Of a DNA stretch of 64,000 nt, positions 45,968-57,016 are shown one piece after another. The position numbers were made by a program, and so were the translations under genes. A model generated the notes under the pieces. The model made no database searches. It was not told the origin of the DNA and saw only the letters and a program-made list of their open reading frames with translations. How positions within the stretch are numbered: position 1 is the stretch's first letter; each line of letters starts with the position of its first letter. Origin of the DNA: Nymphaea colorata (Eukaryota > Streptophyta > Magnoliopsida > Nymphaeales > Nymphaeaceae); assembly GCF_008831285.2 (NCBI RefSeq), contig NW_022204507.1, positions 992,001-1,056,000 on the forward strand. Direction: 5' to 3'.

Positions 45968-46529
45968 GAGAGAAATGGAGCCAAAATTCAAAATTTGAAT
46001 GTTTTTTTAATTTCCAAAGAATGATTGGAAATTTCTCAACTTTTGAAATTTTTTTTATTTTTTTATTTTGTAGGTTTTGACTCATAGCGATTAGCCCTCA
46101 GGCCTACCAAAACCCTTTAGAGGGGGTTGGTAGGGCTAAAGCCCACCCAAGGAGACCAAAGCGGCCCTTAGGGGCCAATTTTTGCCAAAAATAAGCCATG
46201 TTGGGCTGGCAAGCCCCTGCTGGGCTCAGTGCACTACGCATTGCTCGGAGCAATGTTGAGCGCTCTCCACTAGAGCTCTTAGCAGCATACAGAATGCTGC
46301 CATGGACTAGTGCGAGCGGGCAGTCTGCCCCCCATTGGTGTCATTGCCCCTGCTACCCCCAAGTGGGTCCCACATGGCTCTCACCTTAAAAGAAATCAAA
46401 AATTAATAATTTTTTTCAAGGGTGAAATAGTCCTTTTTTCAAAACAGGTTCGTCTCCATTTGTTGTTGTTTTAGGCTTGTTTTTATGCAGATCTTTTTTT
46501 TTTTTTGATGGGGAAGGGCCTAGATCGAC

Positions 46530-47170
46530 ATCAAGGGTTTGGATCATCAATTGGATATGTGTTTCAGCTGAAAATCTGGAGTGCAGGTCCAATTTTGTGT
46601 TTTATAGAGCATAATTGAGTTGAAAAGTGAGGGGGAGCTTCTGCACGCACCTGGGCTTGTGCCCGGTGTCCTAATTGAAATATGATGCTCAAAATTGATT
46701 CTCGGGCTCAATTTCAATTATTTGAATCTGAATTTTGAGTTTGGATGCAGATTTTGGTTTAGGATCTAACTGGGGTCTGATAGCGGTTTTATAGATCTAT
46801 TTTTTGGTTTTGAGTCTAAATTTTGATTTCGAGCCCAGTGATAGGTTTAGGAACAATTTTTGGATCGAGGGTATGATTTTGGATCTGAAACTTGGATTTG
46901 GATCAGAATTTAAATTCAATGTATGATTTTGGATCTAAGAAACGGATTTAGGATCCGGGTCTGGATCTAAGGTTTGACTTTGGATCTGGATCTTAAATTT
47001 ATATATAGATCAGGATATAGGGATGTAAGGCTTAGTCTTAGATCTACAATTCGGTTTTTGTTGCATATCAGGGTCTAGGGATTTGTTTTTAATCTAGAGT
47101 TGGGATTTGGATCCAGATTTAAATCTAAGGATTGGTTTTACATCTAGAGCTAGGATTTGGATCCATACTA
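46530..47170 (-). repeat. Degenerate GGATCT-type array at the start of LTR B
   Basis: TTTGGATCTGAATTTGGAT-like words recur roughly every 20-30 bp on the plus strand. LTRs A and C have only ~100-150 bp of the same kind of sequence, so this block has grown in copy B. Confidence 0.6.
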
Positions 47171-48250
47171 GGTTCATGTTCCCCATAGTCTCCTTAGTGG
47201 GCCTCCTCCATGACTTCTTTGGCTTCATCCTTTCGAGGTATCAAGAGTATTCATTGCTAAAACGCATTCTATACAATACTCTTGTGAGAATGAAGTATCT
47301 CATCGACATGCATTGGGAGCCCTTTGCCCTTTTCAAGGCATTCCACCTGGGAAGTCTTTAGTCCTAATGTAGCTCTTGATATCATGGTACCAAGGAGCTT
47401 TTCTATCTCAGACATGGTTTTTTATAGTTTCAAAAGCAGGCACTTTAGCTTCCTAATTTCAAAAGAGTGGATTAATTCCTCATTCACTCTAAATGAGATA
47501 GTAAATCCCAAACTTGCTAAACCATCAGTGATGGGGTTGCTATCCCTTTCACATGAACGAACTTTACTTCTTGAAACTAGCCGACCAACAAGGTAATAAT
47601 CTATTTATATGGCACCGGTTTCTCAACGTTGACTTGCCACTCCATGTTCACTTGCGTGCATGAAAAGTCAAGTTTCCCATTACATTTTTGGATCCATTGA
47701 AAAACATTCTCCATGTTGGTGCAGCTTTCGATACCAACACGTTCACTAGGAAGTCATTATCTACTTCGATTTCCTCATGATGGAAAAGGTCTACTAATTG
47801 GTCTGCTCTTGCTTGCCTTTTTATTAACTTTTGAGATACATGCAGAAGGCTATAATGCATTATTAATACTTGCCATTTTACAATGTGTCCATTAAAGAAT
47901 GTCCATTCTAAAATTAGCTTGGAGAGTACCTTAACTTCGTCAGTTAACAACTAGTGTCTTAGCTTTTGACACATCCATCTCAGCGCCAGGAAACTTTTCT
48001 CTATGGGATGTTATTTCTTCTCGTATTTGACAAAGGTTTTGTTGATGTAATTAATTGCATCTTCAATATGTCTTCCTTCTTCATATTTTGTCAAGAAACC
48101 ACCATTGGTTGACTCATTTATTGTGATATAAAGCATCAAAAGTTTTTCAACATTAGACATTTCAAGATTGGTGGGTTCAAGAGGTACTTCCGCACTTGAA
48201 TTTGACATTTTTTCTCAACAACTAATTGAATGGTTCATATCTTATGGCAA
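47171..48250 (-). pseudogene. Element B: RNase H, second RNase H and start of integrase
   Basis: RNase H pieces: LLMLYITINESTNGGFLTKY and DAINYINKTFVKYEKK (48208-48011), then the connecting segment WTFFNGHIVKWQVLIMHYSL and VSQKLIKRQARADQLVD (47900-47740). The second RNase H (aRH type) starts with MFFNGSKNVMG (~47700) and ends with NPITDGLASLGFTISF (~47530-47470). Then comes an integrase HHCC-finger start, EAKEVMEEAH (~47220). Two RNase H domains in a row are the mark of the Tat lineage. Frameshifts and stops are frequent, and the integrase core is absent. Confidence 0.75.
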
Positions 48251-49211
48251 TATCGGAGATGAATAATCTAATAGCTTGAATACCTCCTCAGAAACTCCAT
48301 AGCTCTTTGACATTAGTTGGTGGCGACAAATTAATGATCACTTTACCTTTTGCAAGGTCCACCTTTCGTCCCCTTCTTACTACCCATGAAGCCAATAATT
48401 TGCTCTATTCAACTCTGGACACACACTTTTGAGGATTCAGATGAAGCTTATAGTCTAACATTTGCTCAAACACTTGGGCAAGAGTTTCAACATTATCTTC
48501 CCTTGTCTTAGATTTAATTAAATGTTATCTATATAAGTGCTCATAATCATGTATATTTGGTCAAAATGGAAGATGATGGTCATAGCTCTTTGGTAAGTTG
48601 TCAATGCACTCTTTTACCCAAATTGCATTACTGTGTAACAGAAAGTACTTCATGTTGTCGTAAAGGAGGTTTTGGGCTAATCTTTGATTGCTAGTTTAAT
48701 ATGATCATATTCCAAATATTCATCCATGAAGGAGAACATAGTATGGCATGTTATATTGTCTATCAATAAATCAATGTTTATGAGAGATAATAATCTTTCA
48801 GTGTGACTTTGTTTACATCTCAAAAGTCAATACACAACCTAACTTTACCATTTTTCTTTGAGAGAACCACGATGTTAACCAACCATTCAGGATAATCAAT
48901 TGTGGGGATGAATTTGGCATTCAACAACTCCTCTAGTCCATCTTTTGCTGGTTTTCTTCTAGCATGTGATCTAGTTTGCACAGTTTTTGTTTCACGGGCT
49001 TGCAATCAGGACTACGGGACAGACAATGTTCTGCCATCTTAGGATCTTGGTCAGGCATGTCCTTAAAAGTACATGCAAAAAATTCTTGACAATTTATGGA
49101 GAAATTTATCAATTTTTTTCTTTCTTCTACTGATAGACTAGTGTCAATTTGAAGGATCTTAGAGTTTTTGTTGGTTCCAACGTTAATTTCTTCGATCATG
49201 TCTTTCACCAA
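48251..49211 (-). pseudogene. Element B reverse transcriptase, disrupted
   Basis: 49211-48933: LQIDTSLSVEERKKLINFSI then ACTFKDMPDQDP and CKPVKQKLCKLD, the region just before RT. 49005-48820: FIPTIDYPEWLVNIVVLSKK then NGKVRLCIDF, RT motifs 1-2. Further down, frame-broken pieces give FTTT..TFCYTVM and TYQRAMT. The catalytic motif reads YIDNI (codon AAC at 48526-48524 on the minus strand) where the family has YIDDI, followed at once by a stop. RT is inactive. Confidence 0.8.
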
Positions 49212-50300
49212 GGGTGACAGATATTCTTGCTTTTGAATTTGGGTAAACTCTGGTCATTCGGACTCGAATATCTCCATAGGCTCTGTTTCATCAACTGTGT
49301 TTGCTAGATGTTTTCTAGAGGGTCTTCTAAAGAAAAAAAAAACTAAAACATTGAGTTTTGACATCTTTCGAAGAGGATGATAAGAGAAAACTAATTGAAA
49401 TTTAAGATAGATAAACATAAGCAAAGATCATGTCCATTGCACATGAAAAAGTTATTGTATACAAGAAAGGGCCTCCTGTGAAACTAATTGGGGGCAAGAC
49501 AAGTCCTCAAAATTCATAAAAGGATTCCCAAATAAAAAAGAAAAATGAGTATTATTGGCCAATAGGGCCTTCTTCAAACTTTCTAAAAGTATCTCAGATC
49601 CTTGCTATTCCTCTAAGAAGGGATAGTGACTGACTGCAAGATGTCATCTTCTTTCTTGTCGAGACCAGTGAATGAGCAATCACCATTTCTCAAAAGTAAC
49701 TGAAGTCCCTTAAATTTTTTCACAAATTGAGCATATAAGTGATGTTGTTGATAGTTCAGGCAACTACTCAAGACAAAATTTGCACCCCTATCTCTAGGTT
49801 TTGCAAACACTCCTTTAGGGAGGCTTCATTTGTTGTCCTGATATTAGGCACATCAACAAAGACAGACAATCTATGGAACAATGGTTGCACCAGCATCTCA
49901 GCTGGATCCTCAACATGCAAGCTAACAGCAGATGGTCCAAAGTTCCACTTAATGCACCGATAGAGGGTGGAATTGGTTCTGCACAAAGCATATATCCATG
50001 GACGTCCCAAAAGCATGTTGTAAGAGGTGGGTAAATCTACCACATGGAAATAGATATAATGATGGTATGTTCGATGGTCACATTCATGTAGAGGAGCCCT
50101 CTGTTATTCATGCTTTGGCTATAGTATGGATAAATCTTGATGTAATTGGAGTATTATTCTTCTTCATGGAAACCTAAGGCCTTGGTCGTGAGATCAGGGC
50201 AGATGTTTAGGCTGCTTCCTCCATTGATCAAGGCATGTAGCATGGTAATCTTGTTGACCTTGATAACAATATAGAGTGTGTCCTCGTGATAATATCCCCA
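49212..50300 (-). pseudogene. Element B protease region and linker
   Basis: 50043-49768 encodes MVDLPTSYNMLLGRPWIYAL then NSTLYRCIKWNF, FGPSAVSLHVEDPAEMLVQP and VDVPNIRTTNEASLKE. LLGRPWI(Y/H) is the usual end of the protease domain of Tat/Athila-type elements. Above 50043 frame breaks hide the protease Asp motif. The linker FGPS....H.EDP is the intact counterpart of the inverted-repeat segment in copy C (59081-59178). Confidence 0.65.
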
Positions 50301-51603
50301 CTTTGGGAGATCATGTTTTATGAAAGTGATTGACTTGTTCTCTAAACCACAAATCCAACCTTCGTTAGTGAAGTGCTCTTGTAAGAGAGGGACTATCTCT
50401 AAAAAAGATGGTTTTTCACTTGATTATTCGTCAAGTGACTCATCATTTTGCATGAGGAAGGATCTAGGAATTATTGTTGGATTACTTGAACTAGATAGAT
50501 TCTTTGATTTATTGGTGATCATATTAATGAAATCTAGGGGTTGCATTCCCCGATTGATGACCATAACTTGACAAGATTCTTCTTCATCACATGGTCGCAT
50601 GTGCTCCTATGGGTGGTAAGGAATTCATGAGGACAAAGCAATTGTCAATGTCATAGCCAGGACATTGATTGTTGCCTTTCTATGATTGAAAAAAATGGTT
50701 TTTTTGAAAATATTATTATCATCTACCTTAAGATCCTTGTCAATGAAGTCTTGAATAATATTCATGAGGACAAAGAAATTGTCAATGTCATAGCCAGGAC
50801 CAAGATGAAACTTGCAAAACTTACTGTCATTTTCCATCATTCTTGGTAGATTTGAAACTTTAGGCAAGACGATAGTTCCCTTGGAAAGGAAGTATCCTAG
50901 AATCTTTTCATGAGGTTGGATAAGGAAGTAAGCTTTTGGTCATAGCTGCAGCCCACGTGTTTATTCTTCAGTTCATCATTTCCATTACATGGCTACATGT
51001 TTTTCTTAGGATTCACCTCTTTGTCAGATTTACAGTTGTTATTGTCATCTTTTTAGACACCTATATTTGGGGTGAGGAGTTGTGTCTTACCTCTTTTCTT
51101 GACCTTTTCCTTGCATTAAATTGTAATTATTCCAACAAAATCACCTTCCTCAATCCTTTCTGCTATCAAATATGTCTGCTTGATCAAATTTACAAAGTTC
51201 TTTATTAGAGCATTACCATGAAACTCTTCAAAGGTTGAGCAAGACATTATGCCTCTTCACAAACATGTTGAACAATTTGTTGAATTCTTTCAATTAGAAA
51301 ATATTAACCACTATGCAGCAATGCCTTCAAGACTCATAAGGATGCAACAAAAAAATGCTCTATTGTTAATTCGGATCTTGTAGTAGTCATTGATGAATGT
51401 TGAGAGATAAACATGCAGGTAGGTGATTCCATCATATTTGACAAACTCCTTAGGCAAACCTTTTACATCTTCATTCCCTTCAATGCTCAAATAGTGGTAT
51501 TCACAGGAATACAAGTGTTTTCCTTTTTCCTTGAGCTTGAGGTTGTTGATTTTTTTCTGCATTTCATGAAATTTGCATTGGATAGGACTTTTGTCATCAC
51601 TTG
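50301..51603 (-). pseudogene. Element B gag, interrupted by copy C
   Basis: From 51603 down: SSDDKSP, KFHEMQKKINNLKLKEKGK, LSIEGNEDVKGLPKEFVKYD and NNRAF..ILMSLEGIAA, collinear with gag of copy C (57580-57880). 50867-50625 gives CKFHLGPGYDIDNFFVLMNI and IQDFIDKDLKVDD, a decayed version of the zinc-knuckle-like motif in copy C. The gag ends abruptly at 51603 in the codons for SSDD, where the LTR of copy C starts. Confidence 0.75.
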
Positions 51604-52595
51604 TGTTATCACCCTAAATATTTTCTTAAAACAAGAAGACTATATTTTATTTTCACCCAAACGAAATTATCAGTCATTTGGATTTAAATTTTTTGACCCT
51701 AAGCAGAATCCTAGACCCAAAACAAATTCGCAACTATTCAATCTAAAATGAATTTGTAAACCCTTGTTTGAACCCAAACACAAAATTCAAATTCAAAACC
51801 CAACTTTAGACATGAGATTTAAATCCAAATCTTGGATCTGAATTAGATCTAAAACAAAATTTTAGATATAAATCGAGAATTTCAAACTCAAAATCCTAAG
51901 CCGAGATCAAAACGATAAAATTTGATGCTATGAGTGCCGCACGTGCATGCATGAGTACTGCACGTGCATGCACAGACCTTTCCTCTGTTTTATGTTTCAT
52001 TCTCGCGCCAAGACATGTTTTTCAGCATAAATCACTCACTAGAATGCATCGGTGACCAATTAAACCCAATCTGGATTTAAAACGAGCCTGAAATCATTTA
52101 AAACAAAGTCAGCTCTGTTTGTAACAAAAACTATTTTTACCTCTTTTAAATATATATTTAAAATATATTTTTACATTCTTTTTATTATTTTTATTCCTTG
52201 AATGACTCCCGAGAGGCTAGGGAGGTGAAATCCACCCTTTATTGGTCCATACGAGACAATAAGGGGGCATTTTGTGCTCCTTTATGCGAACTCGGCAGTA
52301 GGGTTGTGCCAACATGCTGGTGCGTGCAATCACATGCTCGCGCGCTTGAGACAGGGCCCGGGTGTTGTGCAGACCCCTTTCTTAGCTATAATCAACCTTG
52401 GGGGGCAATTTTAGCCTTGTTTGGTGGGCATTAGCCATGCCTCACACCCCAAAGGGTTCTTTGCAGGGCTAATGGCCAATCCTACTTGGTCAAAACTTAT
52501 TTTTAAAAAAAATCATTCAAAAATACTTGGAATTCGCATGAAAATATTGTTAAATTCAAAAAATTCAAATTTTGAGTTTTGGTTCCAAAACTCCC

Positions 52596-52603
52596 TATAT
52601 ATA
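52596..52603 (+). promoter_or_regulatory. TATA box of LTR C
   Basis: TATATATA in CTCCCTATATATACCCCCAC. Same place as in LTRs A and B. Confidence 0.6.
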
Positions 52604-53800
52604 CCCCCACAATCTTCCCTCTTGGGCATGAACTAACCCTTGAGAAACCTCCAGTGCTTTTTCACTTGAAAATCTAGAGTTTTTTGTAGCTCTCTTTTCA
52701 TTTTTCTCTTTGTCCCTTCTTCTTCTTCTTCTTCTCCAACCTTGGGAGCAAGCTTTTCTAAGTTCCAACACTTTAAGGGAGCATAAGAAGATCTCTTGGA
52801 GGAATATCTTCACCATCTTGTAGCTTCACCCAAGGCAAACTTAGAATCATATGAATAAGGAGACTCATTCATAAAATCATCTATACTAGAGGTATGTAGT
52901 CATTCTCTCGCTTTCATTTTCATTTTCATTTGCTTTGGTCACCTCCTCATGGCCGTGCAAGAAAGCCCTAAAGATTTCCTATACGGAGTCGATAGCTACT
53001 CTTGAGATGATGTCCATGTGTGATAGATTAATTTTATGTCTTCATTTATTTCCAAAAATATGCTTTTTATCTAGCTTTGTTCATCGTTTATGCTTGAGAT
53101 GATGTCCATGTGTGATAGATTAATTTTCTTTGTTAATAAGCAAAAGCATGGTGACAATAACGGTTTGGTTTGGCGATTTTTCTTTATTATTATGTTGAAT
53201 TTAAAGTTGGGATTTTGTCCAACTCGGGAAAGCCCTACACAAATATGTACATGTTGAAATACATTTTCATGTCATTATCACTCTTAGTTTCTCTTTTAGT
53301 CACCCAATTAGGAACCCCAATGAGTGCTTCATTACGTTACATGATTTTTTTCCATAGCCAATGCTGGGAGGAATATGTTTTCTTATAACAAAACGAAATG
53401 AATATGATTTTATGTTCATGTATAAAATATTTAGAATCATGTTTTCTAAAAGATTTTTAAAAGCAAATACCTTCTCTAATGAGGCCTTGGATACTTAGCA
53501 TAAGCTCTTACATGAGCCCAAGTTCCTCTCCGGCCTACATAAAAATCAAAGTCAGATATTTTCAAGTTATTTCTTGATTTTAATTGTCATGAAGACAAAT
53601 ACGTTTATACATGTTATATACATATACGTGCACATGACTATCTCTCTTTGTCATTCTCTCTCTATGATTCAACATTCAATATATTATTTTATGAATTATT
53701 ATATACGTACGAGTGCCTATATATGTGTGTTTCATTTCTCTATTTAGAATCTTTTGTTTCTTCTTTTTCAAGTTAAATGTCTTCTTTTACAAATTTCTAT

Positions 53801-53802
<2 letters not shown>

Positions 53803-53896
<94 letters not shown>
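53803..53896. repeat. (AC)n(AT)n microsatellite in LTR C
   Basis: An AC run of ~34 bp followed by an AT run of ~60 bp, at the LTR position of the (TA)33 tract in copy A. Confidence 0.95.
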
Positions 53897-53899
<3 letters not shown>

Positions 53900-54831
53900 T
53901 GTATGTATATACATATAAAATATGTATAAAAATACGTATCTCCCTCTTTTTTTAAATCTTTTATTTGGTGATCTTTAAAATCTCTTCTGCCTTTCTTTCT
54001 CGACTCCTCTCGGTTGAAAGTATTTCATCTTTTCCATTCTTTTGGATATTTTTCTCCCAAGATCTAAGGTTTTAACTTTCCATTTGTTGACTTCGCCAAG
54101 ACTAAAAATAAAGTCATGACCCAATATTAGAATCATTCTTGATGGTCTATGACGTCAATCTATTTTCAAAAAATTTTTCTTTTTGTAAAAATACTTATGG
54201 CAATTTTATAAATGAGAATGAAAAACTTTGATGTATGTGATGGTAGGAATACTTTTACATGAATGTCATGGTAGGAATGAATGATTTTTTTTCTAATCAT
54301 GTAGGATCAATGCATTCATAGATTCACATTCACTTGACAACACGAATAATCACAAACACATCTCTAAAAGAACTTAAACAAGATGAGATGGAGTGCTAAG
54401 TTGGTAGTAACCGACTTAGAGCAAAATCTCAAACCAACTTAAAGTCTTAAGAGAACACTAAAGTGACTTCAAAAAGTGACCTCCGAAGGTTTCCAAATAA
54501 TATTTGTAAAAATTTCTCAATTTAAAATTTCTCAAAACAAAATATTTTACTCTCAAATGATTCTTCAAAACTTTATCAAAATATTGAAACATCAAATCTT
54601 TAATATTTTCCCAAACATTGCACTGCGTTTAGAATGAAAAAAATGTTTAAGTCAAAATGAAATGCATCAACAACAGACATAACCCTTGGATTGGTTATCC
54701 TTGGTAAAGGCACCGAGAATGGTTAATCCTCGTACCGAAGGGTGAGTCCTTTTCTTTCTCATTTCAAAATAAAACCTTATTTTTCTAGAGCACTCCACAA
54801 ACCAAAATATATTTTTGGAGATGTGAATAGA

Positions 54832-54851
54832 TGGGGACCGTGATGGAAACC
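54832..54851 (+). other. Primer-binding site, element C
   Basis: TGGGGACCGTGATGGAAACC, aligned with TGGCGACCGTGATGGGATCC of copy A. The changes at positions 4, 16 and 17 suggest decay since insertion. Confidence 0.6.
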
Positions 54852-55638
54852 ATCATTGTTTGGCTATGATTATCATTGATGCATTTCTACTAACTTGAAC
54901 ATCTCATATATTGCGAATGATAAAACATGTCCCCTTCTTTGGCCTTTGACCCCATCAGCTTTTCATTACATTGTTTGGTGATTGTGTTTGCTTTCTTGTA
55001 TATAAGACTAATTGAGGAAGTTTAATCATGTTCACCTAGATCTAGGATCAAATACAATCTTCTTTAATTTAAGACTTGATTAAAACAATGTTTGCTTTTG
55101 TACTTATTTTAATCACCATCTTAGGAAATATTGCATTAGAGACAACCGATTTTACATGTTTGCTCATATTCAAAAACTTAGTATACCGATTTGTCACGGT
55201 CATCATATTGTTGAGCTTAGTCTTAGGTGGTAGCACAAGACTAAGCCTTACAACTGGACCACACATTGGATGGAAAAGCCCATTTGTTAGTACCATGAGT
55301 GGTAACTTATGGTATATCGACGAGTATCCAAGAAAAAATGGATAAACTCTACCCTTAGTTGCCTAAGGAAGAATCTATGCTAGTACTAAGTCATTTGGTT
55401 AAAGTATATAAACATAACTTGACATTGGATTAACGTGACGTCAAATTACCTCAATTAGATCCTTACACCCCTTTTTCTCCAAATTATTTCACAAGATGAA
55501 AGTATAGAGAACGTTGGATGTACATAAAACCTTATGTGATGATTTACAACTTCATTATATACATCTACTTCATATCATCTTTTTCATCCTTATCAAACTT
55601 TCCCATTACATCTATATCCTTCAGAGTCATCATTCAAG
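54852..55638 (+). other. Leader of element C
   Basis: Between PBS and ORF1, collinear with 1423-647 of copy A on the other strand. No coding sequence recognised in the sense of the element. Confidence 0.6.
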
Positions 55639-56852
55639 ATGTATTCTTTCCAACTTGGTTTTACCTTCCCTTATGATCACATCCTTTTTAGGGACGGACC
55701 CGAAAGTTCTTGTATTTCTCTTGAGTCTAAACGTTTGGCTCCTAATGATATCGGTCTTGGCATCCCGCTTTCTCTTGGATGTTTCCTTCTTACTTTGAAG
55801 AATGTGGGCTAGAGACAGTGATAATCGGAGGATTGCAATCGGTGGATGGGAATTTAGTGCATACAATTGCCAAACAATGGAACCCAAGGATCTGTTTTTC
55901 GCTTCCATGGAGAGAAATGATAGTATTATTAGACGAATTTGCTGAATTACTAGACCTCCCCATCCTAACTTGTGGCCCAAATAATTCATTGGAGAAACAG
56001 TTCCTCATGGACCTGACTAAGGTTAATACACATGACCTTATAGCTCACTTTACTGGACGAAAAACTTGGCCCCTGGTAGAAAACTATGAGAGTCAAAACA
56101 TCAACCTGAAAAATTTATATGAAGAATTTGGATCCTATGTTGAACCTTCCACCTTATCTCGAAAAGCCATAAGAAGAATTAAACATTGTATGATGTTTTG
56201 CACAGTGGGAGTGACCTTTTTCACCAATGGAACTGACCTCCTAGATGTTTGTATCGCATAACCTTTTCGGATATGAGGACATAGTGGGACCCAACACTTG
56301 TCAATAGTAATGACGGCCTTGGCTTTCCTTTACTGAGGACTCACCCGCTTCACCATTGGATATGCCGATTTCGTAGAAGGATGCACATATGCTTTACAAC
56401 TATGGTTCCTCAAGCATGTAAGACTCTAGCCTAGTTTATTCAGAAACACTAATGGGACATTGATTGTCTTAGAACAATATCGTTGTTTAATCGAGCAATT
56501 AAATGGAGAAGAGATCATTTGAGACTATTATGGTTATCGCCAGAATCCTCTTAGATACACTCACCATATTCTTGAGCCCTTATTTGATAGTTGATTATTG
56601 CGCTAATAGATGCATGAGACATTTCTCTCAGAGATAGAAGATGGTTTCTGTGCATATACCAATTGGAGCAATTCCCGAATTCGACCTTAGTTCTCTTCAA
56701 TGGGTGGCATCATTTGCAGTAGCTCAACAAGAGTGGAAAGCATAGATATCATACACTTGGTTCGCAGGGCCAGTGGTAAAAAAGGAATATGCCGAGTGGT
56801 GGGATGCCAACCAACCACCATCCATTCTTCCTTAAAAGTTTCTGTTGTCAAC
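55639..56852 (+). pseudogene. ORF1 of element C (DUF7745/plant-mobile-domain-like)
   Basis: Starts MYSFQLGFTFPYDHILFRDG at 55639, then shifts frame near 55755 into the open frame 55779-56261: GLETVIIGGLQSVDGNLVHT, QWNPRICFSLPWREMIVLLD, RKTWPLVENYESQNINLKNL. After stops near 56262 it continues with GCTYALQLWFLKHV, FSSLQWVASFAVAQQEW (first residue approximate) and YTWFAGPVVKKEYAEWWDAN near 56690-56820. The start agrees with the aligned start in copy A. The pattern resembles DUF7745/plant mobile domain proteins found ahead of gag in Tat elements. Intact length would be about 400 residues. Role unknown. The family label is inferred from motif shape, not a search. Confidence 0.6.
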
Positions 56853-57016
56853 TTTGTACTTCTTATTTCATCTTCAGTCATTGTCATCTTTATTAGTATT
56901 TTCTTTGGATGTAACTTTCAAAACTCTTAACGCAATATGAACATTCATTTTGCCATTTCTTTCTAATTACTCTTTATTTTCCTATCTCACGAGGTGAATA
57001 CTTAAAAACCAATAAT

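Larger units (their letters stand above)
41346..47170 (-). repeat. 3' LTR of element B, enlarged by insertion and repeat growth
   Basis: The plus-strand left edge TGTTCTGCATCCCAAATTTT matches the LTR end of copy A (TTGTTCGCATCCCAAAATTT, 1445 onward). Homology to LTR A continues at 41940-42010, 44860-44960, 45220-45280 and the TATA box region (45961). The LTR is ~5.8 kb instead of ~3.2 kb because of a 2-kb TIR element (42114-44130), an expanded GA/AT block (44144-44757) and an expanded GGATCT-type array (46530-47170). The LTR start (TGTTATCACCC) is lost. Confidence 0.75.
41346..51603 (-). mobile_element. Tat/Ogre-like Gypsy element, copy B (3' part, interrupted by copy C)
   Basis: Read on the minus strand from 51603 downward: partial gag, protease region, RT, RNase H, second RNase H, integrase zinc-finger start, then the 3' LTR to 41346. 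The integrase core and the first part of the LTR are missing (junction near 47170). The gag starts abruptly at the edge of the plus-strand copy C LTR (51604), so the 5' part of B should lie beyond the right edge of the window. Frames are broken throughout. Confidence 0.85.
51604..54829 (+). repeat. 5' LTR of element C (~3.2 kb)
   Basis: Starts TGTTATCACCCTAAATATTT and ends ~54829 just before the PBS. The TATA box at 52596 leaves more than 2.2 kb of transcribed R/U5, unusually long. A local duplication of GCACGTGCATGCA lies at ~51934-51975. Confidence 0.8.
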
